The position numbers and the translations under genes are program-made. DNA of 36,504 nt from Gnetum montanum. Its lineage: Eukaryota > Streptophyta > Gnetopsida > Gnetales > Gnetaceae. Under the pieces are notes generated by a model. The model was not told the origin of the DNA. It worked only from the letters and a program-made list of their open reading frames with translations, and did no database searches. Shown one piece after another: positions 10,006-20,459 of the stretch (within the stretch, counting starts at the first letter, position 1; the number at the start of each line of letters is the position of its first letter). Where the stretch lies: NCBI GenBank assembly GCA_015680685.1, contig MNCI01033474.1:1928910-1965413 (forward strand). The letters run 5' to 3'.

Positions 10006-10080
10006 AATATCGATAGGCTGCGATATCGCATATGCAATATCACGTACGCAATATAGCATCATAATAACCTATATATACAT
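10006..10080 (+). promoter_or_regulatory. Internal promoter-like module of element C
   Basis: GATATC-type words begin at 10006 (AATATC), 10022 (GATATC), 10036 (AATATC) and 10050 (AATATA), spaced 16, 14 and 14 bp. TATATATA follows at 10070-10077. This is the layout of the LTR U3 promoter, but it lies outside the LTRs, about 490 bp upstream of the second ORF. It could drive that ORF separately, or be the remnant of another LTR. No LTR edges were found around it. Confidence 0.5.
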
Positions 10081-10562
10081 GAACCCCTCACACCACCTAC
10101 CATCATTTTCAACTATTCATGTGGAGGAGTTTTTCAAATTTCTCTCTACGACTTGTGATTGTGCATCCCTTACTTTCATACCTATACCTCACTTGTCGGC
10201 CCTCCGATTTTCATTCTGTTTGAACGTACTTGAACCTAGAGTGTTCAGCTTAGTCATGGGGTAGGGGCACACGCCGAATAGTGTATGATGTTTTTGGAAT
10301 TTTTCATCACCCAAAGGACATTATCAATGACAATTAGTTATAACATTAAGGATAAATGTGCCAAAAATAGTTTTATTCCCTTAGTTACATTGGAAAAATA
10401 GATTTGGAATCCACCTAAGAAAAAAGGAATCAATATTATAATCTTATAGGGACATGTAATTAACATCACATGGAGATAAAAATAATTCCATTAAGGCAAG
10501 CAGTAAGGTATAACCTAACTTTGGAAACAACCTTACTAATGATTAGCCCCGTGTGATTAGAG
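10081..10562 (+). other. Leader before the second ORF of element C
   Basis: No gene recognised. A 61-codon open stretch at 10079-10264 lacks any signature. If 10006-10080 is a promoter, this would be its 5' untranslated leader. Confidence 0.4.
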
Positions 10563-13333
10563 ATGGCCCCGAACGCAGATAATAGGAAGGTCATGCTCAA
10601 GGTGGGAGCAAACGACCTAGGGGAGGTGAAGGAAAAGTTCCTACTAGATAGCATGCAGAGTAGGAGGAAAAATCATTTAGCATTCACCAAGAGGACTCTA
10701 TTACTGTACAATCAAGGTAGGAAAAAGGAGGAGCTACTGCGGTGCCTGAATAGGGACAACATCTCACGTTGCCCTAGGATTGTGTTCAGGTTATCCATGA
10801 AAGGTCCATATTCACTGCAGTGATTGTGGAATTAAATTTTGAATATTTCACAGAGTTTTCTCTAGAGGCCATTAGGGACCACGTCAAAGGATCCCCATTG
10901 TGGCCTATCCTCTCTGAAAGAAGTGCCTAGTACTTAGGGGAAATGTACCAATTTTGGCACAATAGAGAACAAGGAACCACCATTAACATTTATGGTGTGA
11001 TAGTCAATTTCTCTGTTCAAGCTATTTCAGAAGTATTAAACCTTCCAAATATACAGCCAAAGGTTGCTCAGTTGTCTACCCGTTTAGACACTGATGTTTG
11101 ACAAGTTTGGTTAGAAAGGGCATATGGCAAGGAGGACAAGATGTTTGGAGAGTTGATGACAAAAGAGAGGATCTATTTCAAAATAGGGACTTATCACCTC
11201 TTCCCCATGAAGGGCTTAAAAATAATTTCAACATATGTGGTAAGAGGTTGTGTAGTATTGATGGGAAAATGTTAACCTACCTCATCTATATTTCACAGAG
11301 ATCCTAGGATGGTTTGAAGAATGGAAGACATGAAAGCTAGCGTTACCCTTCCCTTGTCTTATCAGGAAGTTGTGCCAATGTGCTGGTATCAGAGGATACA
11401 CCAATGATGTCCTCTGAAAAGCTCAAAATGCTTCTTATGCTAAACTACTAAAGCCAACAGCTGCAAGGAAAATCACTGGTGAAACACTAGGGCTAGAATA
11501 AGAAAAGGAATAGACGACAAGTCCAACTACAACTCAACTTGCAGGACCTAGCCAACCTCCAAGTATAGGACCTAGCCAACAATAAGAAGCAAGGCCTAGC
11601 ATGGGCTAGGGTCAACTGCCACGACCTCAAGATTATAGACCATCAATGAGCCATCTCAGGGCCATCACTGAGATGGTCAGTTGGGAAAGTTGTGATGATG
11701 CAAATATCTTCTGTGTCATCGATGATGCAATACATCCCAAAGTTTCTTTTGATCATGCAAGGTATGAAGTTTCCATCCATACAGGAGGGGAGAGCACTTG
11801 GTTAGAACAGATTTGAGGGAACGTTGCATCTTTTCAAGTGCAATTAGAAACTGGTGAAGGGGACACAGTGGTGGCCATGCAGCACCAAGATGTAGTAGGA
11901 GCCATAGAAGTGATCACAGACCACATTAATAAATCATTCAATGTGCCTGTTGTGCCACTGGAAAACCTTACAGGAGCACAAGATGCTCAAACTCTGGCTG
12001 GAACCTCAATGACTCTTGCGAAACATGAGGATTTACTTGATTGATTAGTATAAATAGGATAGGTAATGACATCCCTCAAGATGTTACAATAATTCAATTA
12101 GACCTCATTTCCATTAAGGGGAAGCTATTCTTGGCAAAGACGAGGGCTGAGCACATTGAAGTGGAGGTGTAAAAATTGCAAGAAAGGGTCGTGGCCCTAC
12201 AAGTAGCATAGCGGGATCTTTTGCAATTTGTTCCCGCAGACCAGCTTGATACTTTCAAAATTGAGCAACTATCCAAACTATTAACGAAGAATAAGAAGGT
12301 GGCATAAGAAAAATAGAAGGTTGTTTGGGATGCCTCTATAGCACAAGTGCAAACTTATGTGCATACCAAGGCACTCGGGGCCTTATAAGAGGAGAACAAG
12401 CAGCTTGTTGTTGACAACCTTCGGTTGACCTCTGTGGAAAAGCAAAAGAATGTTCTCAAAGAATATTTTCAGCCATTACAAGAACAACTCATCCAGGTCA
12501 ACTAGGACATGAATCATTTAGCCAGGGAAAATCAAATCCTCTCAATGGAGGAGGTACACGTCATTTGCTAGAAGATGGCTATTGAAATAAGTGCATGGTA
12601 GAACGAGGCTAAATGACATGAAAAGATAAATGAGCACTTCTGGAACTAGTTGGGGATGTATAAATAGATCATTGAGAAGGAGATCCATATGGCCAAGGCC
12701 CACATCAACGCTATCAATGCTCAACACACTGACTGGCATGCCATATTGGACACATATGCATTTTTCCACCAAGCAAAAGTTAAGAACTGAGACCTGCAGA
12801 TCTAGGACATTACAGAATACATGGAGTTGGCAAACCTGTGGTATGCCAACCTTGCCATGTTAATAGAAGGGCACCCAAGAATAGAGCTCGAGCAATAGGT
12901 AGCCACCACCTACATCAAATATGAAACAGAATTTGTAGAATGCAAGAATATATTGCAACAACTAGAGATTGAAAATTCTAAACTTGAGGTGGTTAAACAA
13001 AGCTATTAGGGAAAAAAAGGTGTCACAACAGACTTGGCTCAATGGCTTGCAAATTTTCAAGAATACCGAGACAAAGGCAGAGCCTACGAGGAGGAATGGT
13101 GGGTGTTTACGGCTTGGTATGTCAAGGCAAATAAAATTTTTCTGCAACTACCCTATCCATGGGAGGTGCTGAATCCATCAAAAATCGGAACATTAGCATG
13201 GACAACACAGGATCCCCAAACCAAAGAGGAGAAACTCTAGTCCATACTTCAACACCATCAAGTCCCAAGACTTGGAGCACAAGACAAGGGAAAGGCACCT
13301 ATGGAGGAGCCACTACCACCAGGAACTACATGA
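10563..13333 (+). pseudogene. Element C second ORF: globular head plus long coiled coil
   Basis: Starting at ATG 10563 (MAPNADNRKV), a roughly 900-codon product can be followed through three frameshifts (near 10785, 11290 and 12050) and many stops, ending EPLPPGTT-stop at 13331-13333. The head (about 10790-11280) includes FNFEYFTEFSLEAIRDH, IYGVIVNFSVQAISEVLNLP, and a W-to-M-to-FPMKG stretch; the pattern recalls domains in plant transposon-derived proteins (Transposase_32-like), but only loosely. A Gln/Pro-rich linker follows (about 11500-11640). From 12100 to 13010 the frame is rich in heptad-like Leu/Ile with E, K and Q (LQERVVALQVA, FKIEQLSKLLTKNKK, VECKNILQQLEIENSKLEV), a coiled coil, then a Trp-rich end (EEEWWVFTAWYVKANKIFLQ). 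Function unknown. It occupies the place of pol and shows no polymerase motif. Confidence 0.6.
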
Positions 13334-13514
13334 GTTTCATTAATTTTGTAGCTATAGGATTTTCTTTTGCATTCTTTGTGTTTCGTCTCAATTTTGTTCT
13401 GATTCCACATTGTGGCATGAACCCATTCTCACCATTCAATAATCCCATATCTATCCACTGTGTAATCAATGGAGCATTTTCTCAGTGTAACTTGAGGATG
13501 AGTTTTCATTTAGT
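13334..13514 (+). other. Element C 3' untranslated segment
   Basis: T-rich. A shadow frame (13159-13527) encodes a hydrophobic stretch here, but it starts inside the second ORF in another frame, so I do not call an envelope-like protein. Confidence 0.45.
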
Positions 13515-13524
13515 CGTGGAGGTA
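13515..13524 (+). other. Element C polypurine tract
   Basis: CGTGGAGGTA directly abuts the TGATGAG start of the right LTR. It is short, but in the place expected for plus-strand priming. Confidence 0.5.
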
Positions 13525-14358
13525 TGATGAGTTATCATTTTGTTGGTCGCAATATTGCATACGTGATATCGCATACACGATATCATAGCCTAAACATGAT
13601 ATCATGTCCATGATATTGCAGCCTATCTCCTCATCTATAAATAAGAGGTAGATAGATTTGGTAGGTAGTTTTTAAGTTATTAAGTTTAAGTTTTCAGTTT
13701 TTCTTCTCAACCCTTCTCTCCCAATGTATATCCGTAGTGTGGTGATTGTAATTGTATAACATCCTTATTTGAGTGTGACATACTTGGACATGCACATGAC
13801 CAGAAATAAAGATCAAGATTACTTCATCATTATAGCATTCACTTAGCTTAATTATTTATTTATTTAACTATTATTTACTACTTTCCTAGTTAATATCTCT
13901 CTACTTTTATCTCCTAGTAATGTGGAATGAGTAAGACTTAATCAGAAGCATTTAAGTGTGACTATGTGATAACCCAGTAGTGTACCTAGGCCATGCGCTT
14001 GGTAATCCCAGTGGTAGTCATGCACAAGGTCGAAGATGTGTATGGATGATTAACGAATGGATGCTCATCGCACTCAGGCTAGTTTAGACTCTCTCTCACC
14101 CTCTCTCTCCTAGCTAGGTTAATATTATTTCCTAGCATACCCAGGAGTAGCATTAGTGTAGGAACACATGATACACCTCACCCTAGACTAAACCATACAT
14201 GACAAAGCAAATACTAGTCTAGGTGGGAAGACAGCGAATTGTGATCTATGAGCAATTTTTTGGATACCACAACTAGCCCATCTACAAAGTTCAACTGGAT
14301 CAGATGTGAAACACTTGTATTCATATGGTTGAGTGTAGGGGTACCTCACCACTCATCA
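13525..14358 (+). repeat. Element C 3' LTR
   Basis: Starts TGATGAGTTATCATTTTG, ends CCACTCATCA and is followed by the duplicated ATCAA. It is homologous to 5746-6552, but many CG dinucleotides of the left copy are TG or CA here. Confidence 0.92.
13551..13644 (+). promoter_or_regulatory. Element C 3' LTR copy of the GATATC/TATA module
   Basis: Repeat words begin at 13551 (AATATT), 13565, 13579, 13598 (GATATC) and 13612 (GATATT), steps of 14, 14, 19 and 14 bp. TATAAATAA is at 13636-13644, again 24 bp after the start of the last repeat. Confidence 0.75.
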
Positions 14359-14363
14359 ATCAA
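14359..14363. repeat. Right target-site duplication of element C
   Basis: ATCAA, identical to 5741-5745. Excising C restores continuous element B sequence. Confidence 0.85.
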
Positions 14364-14777
14364 GATCAGGAAGTATCTCATCCTTACATTTATTGATAAC
14401 TCTTATTATTTTATTTATATTTAAATTAGATAAGTAAAATATCTAAGGTAATGAAAGTTGGAAATAAAGGATTTGCCCTACCTTCACTTGGATAATTAGA
14501 TACAAGTTGCACTTTGTGTAACCCTGGTTAGGACTAGTGATTGGTGGTTGGTAGATCTTTAACTCATCTCTTATCGTTAACATAGAAAATTAAGTATTAA
14601 TAAAGTAATATTTAATTTTCCATATATTTTTCTCATATATATTTTATTACATAATAAGGAAAGAAAAACTTCAAGTTCAAAGGAGAATCAAATTATTAAA
14701 GCATAGGATCATAACAGAAAGCATTGAAGGTGGAGAAAGATAATGAACATGGACTCATCAGAGGATAAATGAAACCT
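14364..14777 (+). other. Element B internal tail
   Basis: Possibly a few last codons of the deadenylase pseudogene, then AT-rich sequence. No gene seen. Confidence 0.4.
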
Positions 14778-14790
14778 AAGGGGGGTAGAT
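14778..14790 (+). other. Element B polypurine tract
   Basis: AAGGGGGGTAGAT immediately before the right LTR, the expected plus-strand primer position. Confidence 0.65.
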
Positions 14791-15363
14791 TATCATGTCC
14801 CCATTCCCAAATGATGTTGTTGCATAACAAATATGGTACCTCTTCATAAAAAGTGTTAGTGTTATCATAACAAGACCTACAATGGAAATTGTAAATAAGA
14901 CCTGAAAGGTTATGTTGTAATAATGGATGTGTCTCTTAAGGTAACATTTGGGGGTTTGACCTAAGGCATTTATACCCAAGCTTTGGGGTCATGCGAAGCA
15001 TGGGTGGTAGGGCCAACATAGGCAAGTCATAAGAGCCAAGTGAAGTGGAATAATAAGTGGATTATCCATCCCTTTTGGCTAGTAATAGGCCAAACCATGA
15101 TGACAGTGCTGGATTACCTCTAAGGGATTGATGCCAAAGGAAGAAAATCCCAAAAAACACTCTCAAATCATGATCCAGATATTCTATTCCAAATTAATAA
15201 ATCATTCTTTTCTTTCTCTTTTTTCACATTCCCTATTATTTCCTTTATGCATGATGTCAAATGTTACATATATTTAACATTTGGTATATTGTCGTCTTAT
15301 GCATAATGTCTAATATAATGTATATTTGACTTTTGCCATGACATTTGAGAATGGGATGTCACT
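14791..15363 (+). repeat. Element B 3' LTR
   Basis: Starts TATCATGTCCCC (TG changed to TA), ends GGGATGTCACT and is homologous to 1577-2116. A partial insertion near 14832-14860 accounts for most of its extra length. Confidence 0.85.
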
Positions 15364-15544
15364 ATAAGCCTCAATGAGCAAGAAATGCTCAAAAATAAAA
15401 CATTAAATGATACTCATCCTCATGTTAGTAATGCATTGAGTCCTGATTATTGTGCTAAGTGTGATGATGTTGAGTCTTGGGGGCATGGTAGCTTCCAGCT
15501 TGTGAAAGGTCATGAAGCATGATATTTTAAGGTGGAGGAGCTAG
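15364..15544 (+). pseudogene. Element A tail with polypurine tract
   Basis: The first five bases are the right target duplication of B (ATAAG). Then follows a degraded coding-like stretch (NEQEMLKNKTLNDTHPHVSN in one frame) and a purine tract, AAGGTGGAGGAG (15529-15540), just before an LTR start at 15545. This should be the 3' end of element A resumed after B. The product is not recognised. Confidence 0.55.
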
Positions 15545-15811
15545 TGTAGGGACACCTCTTCCAATCTTCTTGTTCTATAATACAAGTATGTTTTCCAAGT
15601 TTTGGGCTTGAAGAAGAAGTCTTGTAATACTAATAGACATCTTGGATGAGACCTAGAGGTGACAAGAAACACCTTGAATTAAGAGGAGTTGTCTCAGCCA
15701 AATGCAAAACTTCTCATAAGAGATGTCCCAGGTAAGATGTCTTAGCCTAGAATGAGATGTCTTGACATTGGGTAAGATGAAGCATGACATTTTAAGGTGG
15801 AGGACCTAGAG
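15510..15811 (+). repeat. Duplicated polypurine-tract segment, 267 bp apart
   Basis: The 34-base segment around the tract (about 15511-15544) recurs at about 15778-15811 with 31 of 34 matches; both contain ATTTTAAGGTGGAGGA. The second copy lies inside the LTR, so LTR and internal sequence have been rearranged or partly duplicated here. Confidence 0.75.
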
Positions 15812-16430
15812 ATCAAAGACTACCCATACTAATGGACAAACTTCCATAAACACCTATCCCAATTCAAGAAATAGCCAAAACATGATTAAAAAAATATGGG
15901 AATAACCAAGGAAAAGATGCGAAGACTTCAAAAATATTTGAAGTGTCTCAAGTTGAGTTGAGAAAGGATTTCTATGTTTCTTGTATTTTGTTTGTCTATA
16001 AATATTGATGTAATTCACCATTGTTAGCATAGATAGATAGAGATCCAGCACCAAGAGCAATAGCAAGAGAGAGATCTCTTAAGTGAGGAGAGCTTGTGTA
16101 AGAATATTGAGTGAGAGTTAAGGAATAGAACTTGAGAGAGGTTAGGAGAATCTCTTATAAGTGTATTGGCTTTAGCTTTGGGCTCCATTGTGAGAAATTG
16201 AGAATTGAGAGAGGATACGTATGACCTATAAGATCCTTGGAAGAGTTGTAATTTGAGCATGGCTTCTTAAATTCGATGTATTTTCTCTGTATGTTGCGAT
16301 TTTTCATAATATAAGAGACATTTTCCCTCTATTTCATTATTTTATTTTTGTTTTCTAAGATAGACATGCTTGGAAGTTATGGATTGGATCCTATTGGGAT
16401 CTATCGAGGTGCCATTCTTTCATCACAACA
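15545..16430 (+). repeat. Probable 3' LTR of element A
   Basis: Starts TGTAGGGACACCTC right after a purine tract. It contains AGATGTC repeats, a TATA box (15997-16004) and a GA-rich leader (16030-16230). The right edge is uncertain; it may end in CATCACAACA near 16430. A related fragment begins at 33738. Confidence 0.6.
15635..16004 (+). promoter_or_regulatory. Element A LTR: AGATGTC repeats and TATA box
   Basis: AGATGTC begins at 15721, 15735 and 15755 (steps of 14 and 20 bp), with a degenerate AGATGA at 15775 and the inverted form AGACATC at 15635. TATAAATA is at 15997-16004. The layout parallels the GATATC arrays, but the motif and the distance to TATA differ. Confidence 0.5.
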
Positions 16431-17065
16431 TGAAGTCAAAGTTCATGCCTTAAGAAAGAGAATTACCATAATAGACAAGGAGAACATATACCTTGCTACT
16501 AAGAATAGAAATATGGATAAAATTAAAAAAGAAAAGAATTAATTGGGTGACCATTTGAAGTACCTTTAGGAATAGTTAGTACATGTGAGTGTAGATGTCT
16601 ACATATTGGTAGTAGAAAATAGAAATCTCTTAATGAAAGAGGTTATAGCTATTTGGTATAAATCTCTATATTTTAGTATTTTTTAATCATGAAAAATAAC
16701 GTCAATATTTATATGCCTCAATTATAGTTAACCATATGAACTAAGGCCAATACAAGTGTAATTAAGCAAACAAATACCTATGATCTATGTTTGAATTATC
16801 TAGAAGTCCCACATATCTAGCTCACAGATTATGTTTAGGTCATCTAGTAGGGTCATTACAATTTGATTAAGCCTTTAAACACACCAACTATAGATTTTAT
16901 GAAAAGGAAAACATTGCTAGAAAAGAGTAAAAATAGTTATATACATTAAATTGAAAGAAGATTATAATAAAAATGCAACTAAAGTCCTACTAAACATACA
17001 CACACTCAATAGTATTATAGACCAGGAGGCTTAACAATCATACAGTATTAACCTTAATGTAAGGA
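16431..17065 (+). other. No gene seen
   Basis: AT-rich flank between the element A LTR and element D. A 64-codon frame starting upstream (16348-16542) ends in a charged, helix-prone stretch but has no recognisable family. Confidence 0.4.
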
Positions 17066-17070
17066 ATAAT
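17066..17070. repeat. Left target-site duplication of element D
   Basis: ATAAT, identical to 29898-29902. Confidence 0.85.
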
Positions 17071-18553
17071 TATAGTGACTAAAAAATTCAAGTGCTAAAA
17101 AAAAACTAAAGATCCTGGCTTGGCCAACTTTAACCTCAAATCCCAAGGGCCTTCAAAATAAGCATCTAAAGTACCCTAGATGGTCTTGTCAATCACCTAG
17201 GAACTTACAAAATGTAAATGGTGATAATAAAGTAAAAATGTAATGTAGATCTAGAAAATAAATGCATACAATGAAAAATAGATCTATGCTAACTTGCATA
17301 ACAAATGGAACTATAAATCTTATTTATGATAAAAATAAAAAAAGTTTGAAAATGTGTACAAGGGGTTCTTGAGGAAGCAAAGGATTCACTTCACTAGAGG
17401 TTTGGAATCTATTGAAGTAGGTAGCCTTGTACACCACATTCAGCTCCATGATCTAGATGCTTCATAACTCTTGAAATTATGAAACCCTACTGTACTTACT
17501 AGATCTATGATGTTGGTGGTACAGGGGGTAAGTTGTGTGGGGTTTTGGGCTTAAAATAAGAGCCACACTATGTGTCTTAATGCCTAGGTTACTTAGCATT
17601 ACCACAAAACCTCATACAATCTTAGGCATGTAATAATGGTCATAAGGACTATGGGTTCCATGTTGAGGTTATTGTAAAAGCCATGTATCTAGGCTAAGTT
17701 TTCAAAATCCTTGAATGCTAAAAAATTGAAACCTTTTCATGGTGTTGGAGCTTGGTTTTCATAGGTTTCATGGCCATAATTTTTGCTATAGATTTCTATC
17801 CTAATTTCTGATAGATTGATGTCATGTTCAACTATTGTAGGTGTCTAAATCTAGCATGGTTTTCATGTATGGTAAGTTTTGATACCCCCATGGTACCAAA
17901 CCATTCAGGTTACCAAAAATGATAAACAAATATTTTATCCATGTTGGCTTCTTTCATCCACCTTGGCCTTCAAGAGCAACGCTAGGCCTACAAGAATCAT
18001 TTTGGGGGCATAACACCCATGCTAGGAGTCTCATAGTAACACTGAGGCTATAGGAGCCATGTTGAATTTGGAACAATGTTGATGCTACCAGAGCTATGCT
18101 AGAGCAACTAGGGAAATTCTAGAGTTTTTGGAGCCATGCTAAGAAGTAAGAACAATGCTAGAGATGTTAAGAGGTAAACCCCCCAATTCTAGGCATAGTT
18201 GAGGTTACACCCCCAATGTTGATCACATGCGATTCTAGCATAGCAAAGGTTATACCCCCTACAAAACCCATGAAAAAGGAAATTTTGGTAGTCTAAAAGG
18301 CATTTTTGAAACCGCCCCCACTCTTCACCGCCCCTCCCCCTCTTAAAGCTTAAATATAAGCATGATACAACTCTTTTCACTTAGCAATTGAGGCTTTGAC
18401 AACTTATGAGGCATTTTTCAATCCCAGACATTGAAGTATGTGAAATTTCATCTCATGGATTATAATTTTCACACTTTACAATGAAAGTTTAGCCTCAGGT
18501 TTCATGGGGTGAAAGTTACAAATTCCAACATGAGGTTTTTTGGTGATGTTTTT
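17071..18553 (-). repeat. Element D 3' LTR (minus-strand sense)
   Basis: Aligns collinearly with 28427-29897. Shared blocks include ACTTACAAAATGTAAATGG, GTTTCATGGGGTGAAAGT and the GCTTGG-TTTTAGG region. The right end was set by a gapless match to the partner and the left end by the target duplication. The interior (about 17960-18180) has degenerate short repeats on GCTA and GAGCCATG. Confidence 0.88.
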
Positions 18554-18566
18554 CTTGGCCCTCTTT
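18554..18566 (-). other. Element D polypurine tract
   Basis: On the minus strand this reads AAAGAGGGCCAAG, directly upstream of the 3' LTR. Confidence 0.5.
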
Positions 18567-20459
18567 GTTGATGTTTGAAGGATGAACTAAAGAGGCATCA
18601 ACAAAGAATAGAAAACACCATCATAGGTCCATCACCAGCATTTTCTCTCCATTCTTGTTTCAATAGTTTTGAACCATGCCAAAGAGTGCTTATGATGATG
18701 GGATATGGCTATGGTAAGGACTATATTTGGCCATAAGGAAGGGATTACAAGGTTAATAATGAGTTGTAGATGTTGATGCAATGGCTATGATACGGCATTG
18801 ACATGTTAGTTAATCAATTAGTCTTTGCACTTTATGTTTTGAAGTGCTAGTCACTTGGTAATGCACTTGAGGAGCCAACACATCACTCCAAGGTTTCTTT
18901 AATCATTAGGCTCTTCCATTTGCATTTTTGGAGCCATCAATTTGCCTTTTGGTCTTCATTGGTCTTTTAGCTTCTTGGAAATTTTTTCTCTTCTTTATAT
19001 TATGAGGTGAAATCTTCATTGAGTATCTTTGCCCATACCAGGTTTGATTTGGTTTTCCCATTGAATGGACTTTGTTACAATTAACAGGACTTGATGGTGA
19101 AGCATGATGAAGGAGATGTCTTACGGCCATAATGCATAAGTGTCAAACATAGGTCATCATTGTCATTTAGGGGCTAGGAAGGTTATAATTAGGCTATGAT
19201 ATTGGGCTTAAGGAAATAGTAATAGGAAGGAAGTTGCATAAGCCCTCTTGACATAGTAAGAAAAACCCATGGAATCTTACTTGTCGAGGTCACATGGTGA
19301 CTTGCTAACATAATAAGTTGCACCTTTGTGATGACTCCAAGCTTCATCTTGCAATCACAACTCCAAGAGAACAAGAAAACCAAACAAAGGTAACATGTTG
19401 TTACAAAGTAATGCATAGGGCTACATGAGACAACTAGCAAACCAATCCATAAAAAGTTATCATTGTTATGGAATAGGAAAATTTGTGTGATGTGCATTAG
19501 ATTTATAAAGTCCTGCAATTTGTTCATTGTGAAAAACAAGAAGAGAGAGAGAGATAAAGTATGCAAGCTCCTTCTTGTCAATCATCAAAGTCATCAACAT
19601 CAATAATTTATTGTAACATGTCAACAATGATAAACAACACTATAAGTAAACATGTGAGTATTAGCTATAATCAGTACTATATGATGGCTTTAATGTTGCA
19701 ATTTCAAGAGCTTGATAAGTTCATGATTAGGTTTATGTTCTATTGAGAAACTTGGCTTCAAGTGATTTCTTCTCATCATCGTGATTTAGATGGGAATTTT
19801 GACTAAGGGACCCTCCATGATGTTTCTGGCTTTAAGATCAATGGTCATTGGGCTACTTTAGGGTGTTAGGGCTGTATAGTAAAATGGTTTCAAACACTTA
19901 GGTCAACACTATTTAACAACATCATGAGAGAGGTCCATTTAGGATTTTAGTCTAGTCCAATTTTCTTCCTTATCATCCTAGCTTAATATTACATGATAAC
20001 ATAAGCAAAGCAAGTGGGACTTGTGTGATATAATGATTAAATAACATCAAAACCATGTAAAATACTCTAGTGATAATGCATAGATGAGTCAAAAAACATT
20101 ACATCAATGGTTAAACAAAGTCTAAGCATGGTCAACAAAGGCTATGAGGTATGAGTTAGAGGTAGTGTAAGGTCAAACATGATCAACTATGGTTACATTT
20201 TGCTAATTTTAGGCTTTAGCATGCCATGGTGGGTGCATATTTCACTAGTAGGATCATTATGAGGGAAAAAACAAGGTAGAACTTGGTAAAATAATGCAAA
20301 ATTAAGTAATATTAAGGTAAGATTGAACAAATATAACATACGATATGGCAAATAGACAAGGTCAAAGTAGTATTGAATTCAATATAATATTTTTAGCAAT
20401 AATTTTTTTATTTATTGTATATTTAATATTATTATTATTATCATTATTATTAATTATTA
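18567..20459 (-). other. Element D internal, no gene seen
   Basis: No pol motif on the minus strand. The 130-codon minus frame at 19189-19581 is hydrophobic and low-complexity with no family signature. It is AT-rich at 20340-20460, with ATTATTATT runs. Confidence 0.5.

Larger units (their letters stand above)
5746..14358 (+). mobile_element. Element C: Ty3/gypsy-derived LTR retrotransposon with gag and a coiled-coil ORF, no pol
   Basis: An 8.6-kb unit bounded by homologous LTRs (5746-6552 and 13525-14358) with a perfect ATCAA duplication. A tRNA-Asp-type primer site follows the left LTR and a short purine tract precedes the right one. Internally there is a full-length gag frame (6694-8679), a spacer with a promoter-like module (10006-10080) and a second long ORF (10563-13333). 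I found no protease, reverse transcriptase, RNase H or integrase, so mobility must have used another element's enzymes. The gag type and primer site point to the Athila/Tat side of Ty3/gypsy. It sits in the deadenylase pseudogene of B. Confidence 0.85.
1577..15363 (+). mobile_element. Element B: non-autonomous LTR retrotransposon carrying a host gene fragment
   Basis: Two homologous direct repeats (1577-2116 and 14791-15363) flank this unit. A primer-site-like sequence follows the left LTR and a G-rich purine tract precedes the right one, so orientation is plus. Removing nested element C (5746-14358 plus one 5-bp duplication) leaves an internal region of about 4.06 kb. I find no gag, protease, reverse transcriptase or integrase in it, only minisatellite, AT-rich sequence and an EEP deadenylase-domain pseudogene. 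That makes it a large non-autonomous (LARD-like) element dependent on enzymes in trans. B lies within old element A, whose tail resumes at 15369. Confidence 0.75.

Noticed and set aside
13159-13527. A 122-codon frame with a hydrophobic segment, possibly an envelope-like protein at the 3' end of element C
   Set aside because: It starts in the wrong frame inside the second ORF, and the hydrophobic stretch comes from T-rich 3' untranslated sequence. No signal peptide or cysteine pattern supports it.
18200-18380. A small minus-strand gene (63 codons) in the left LTR of D
   Set aside because: It lies within a long terminal repeat. The corresponding region of the other LTR does not keep the frame.
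19189-19581. A 130-codon minus-strand frame, one of the longest in the window
   Set aside because: Hydrophobic, low-complexity, with no motif and no homologous counterpart. It lies in the decayed part of element D and is compatible with chance.
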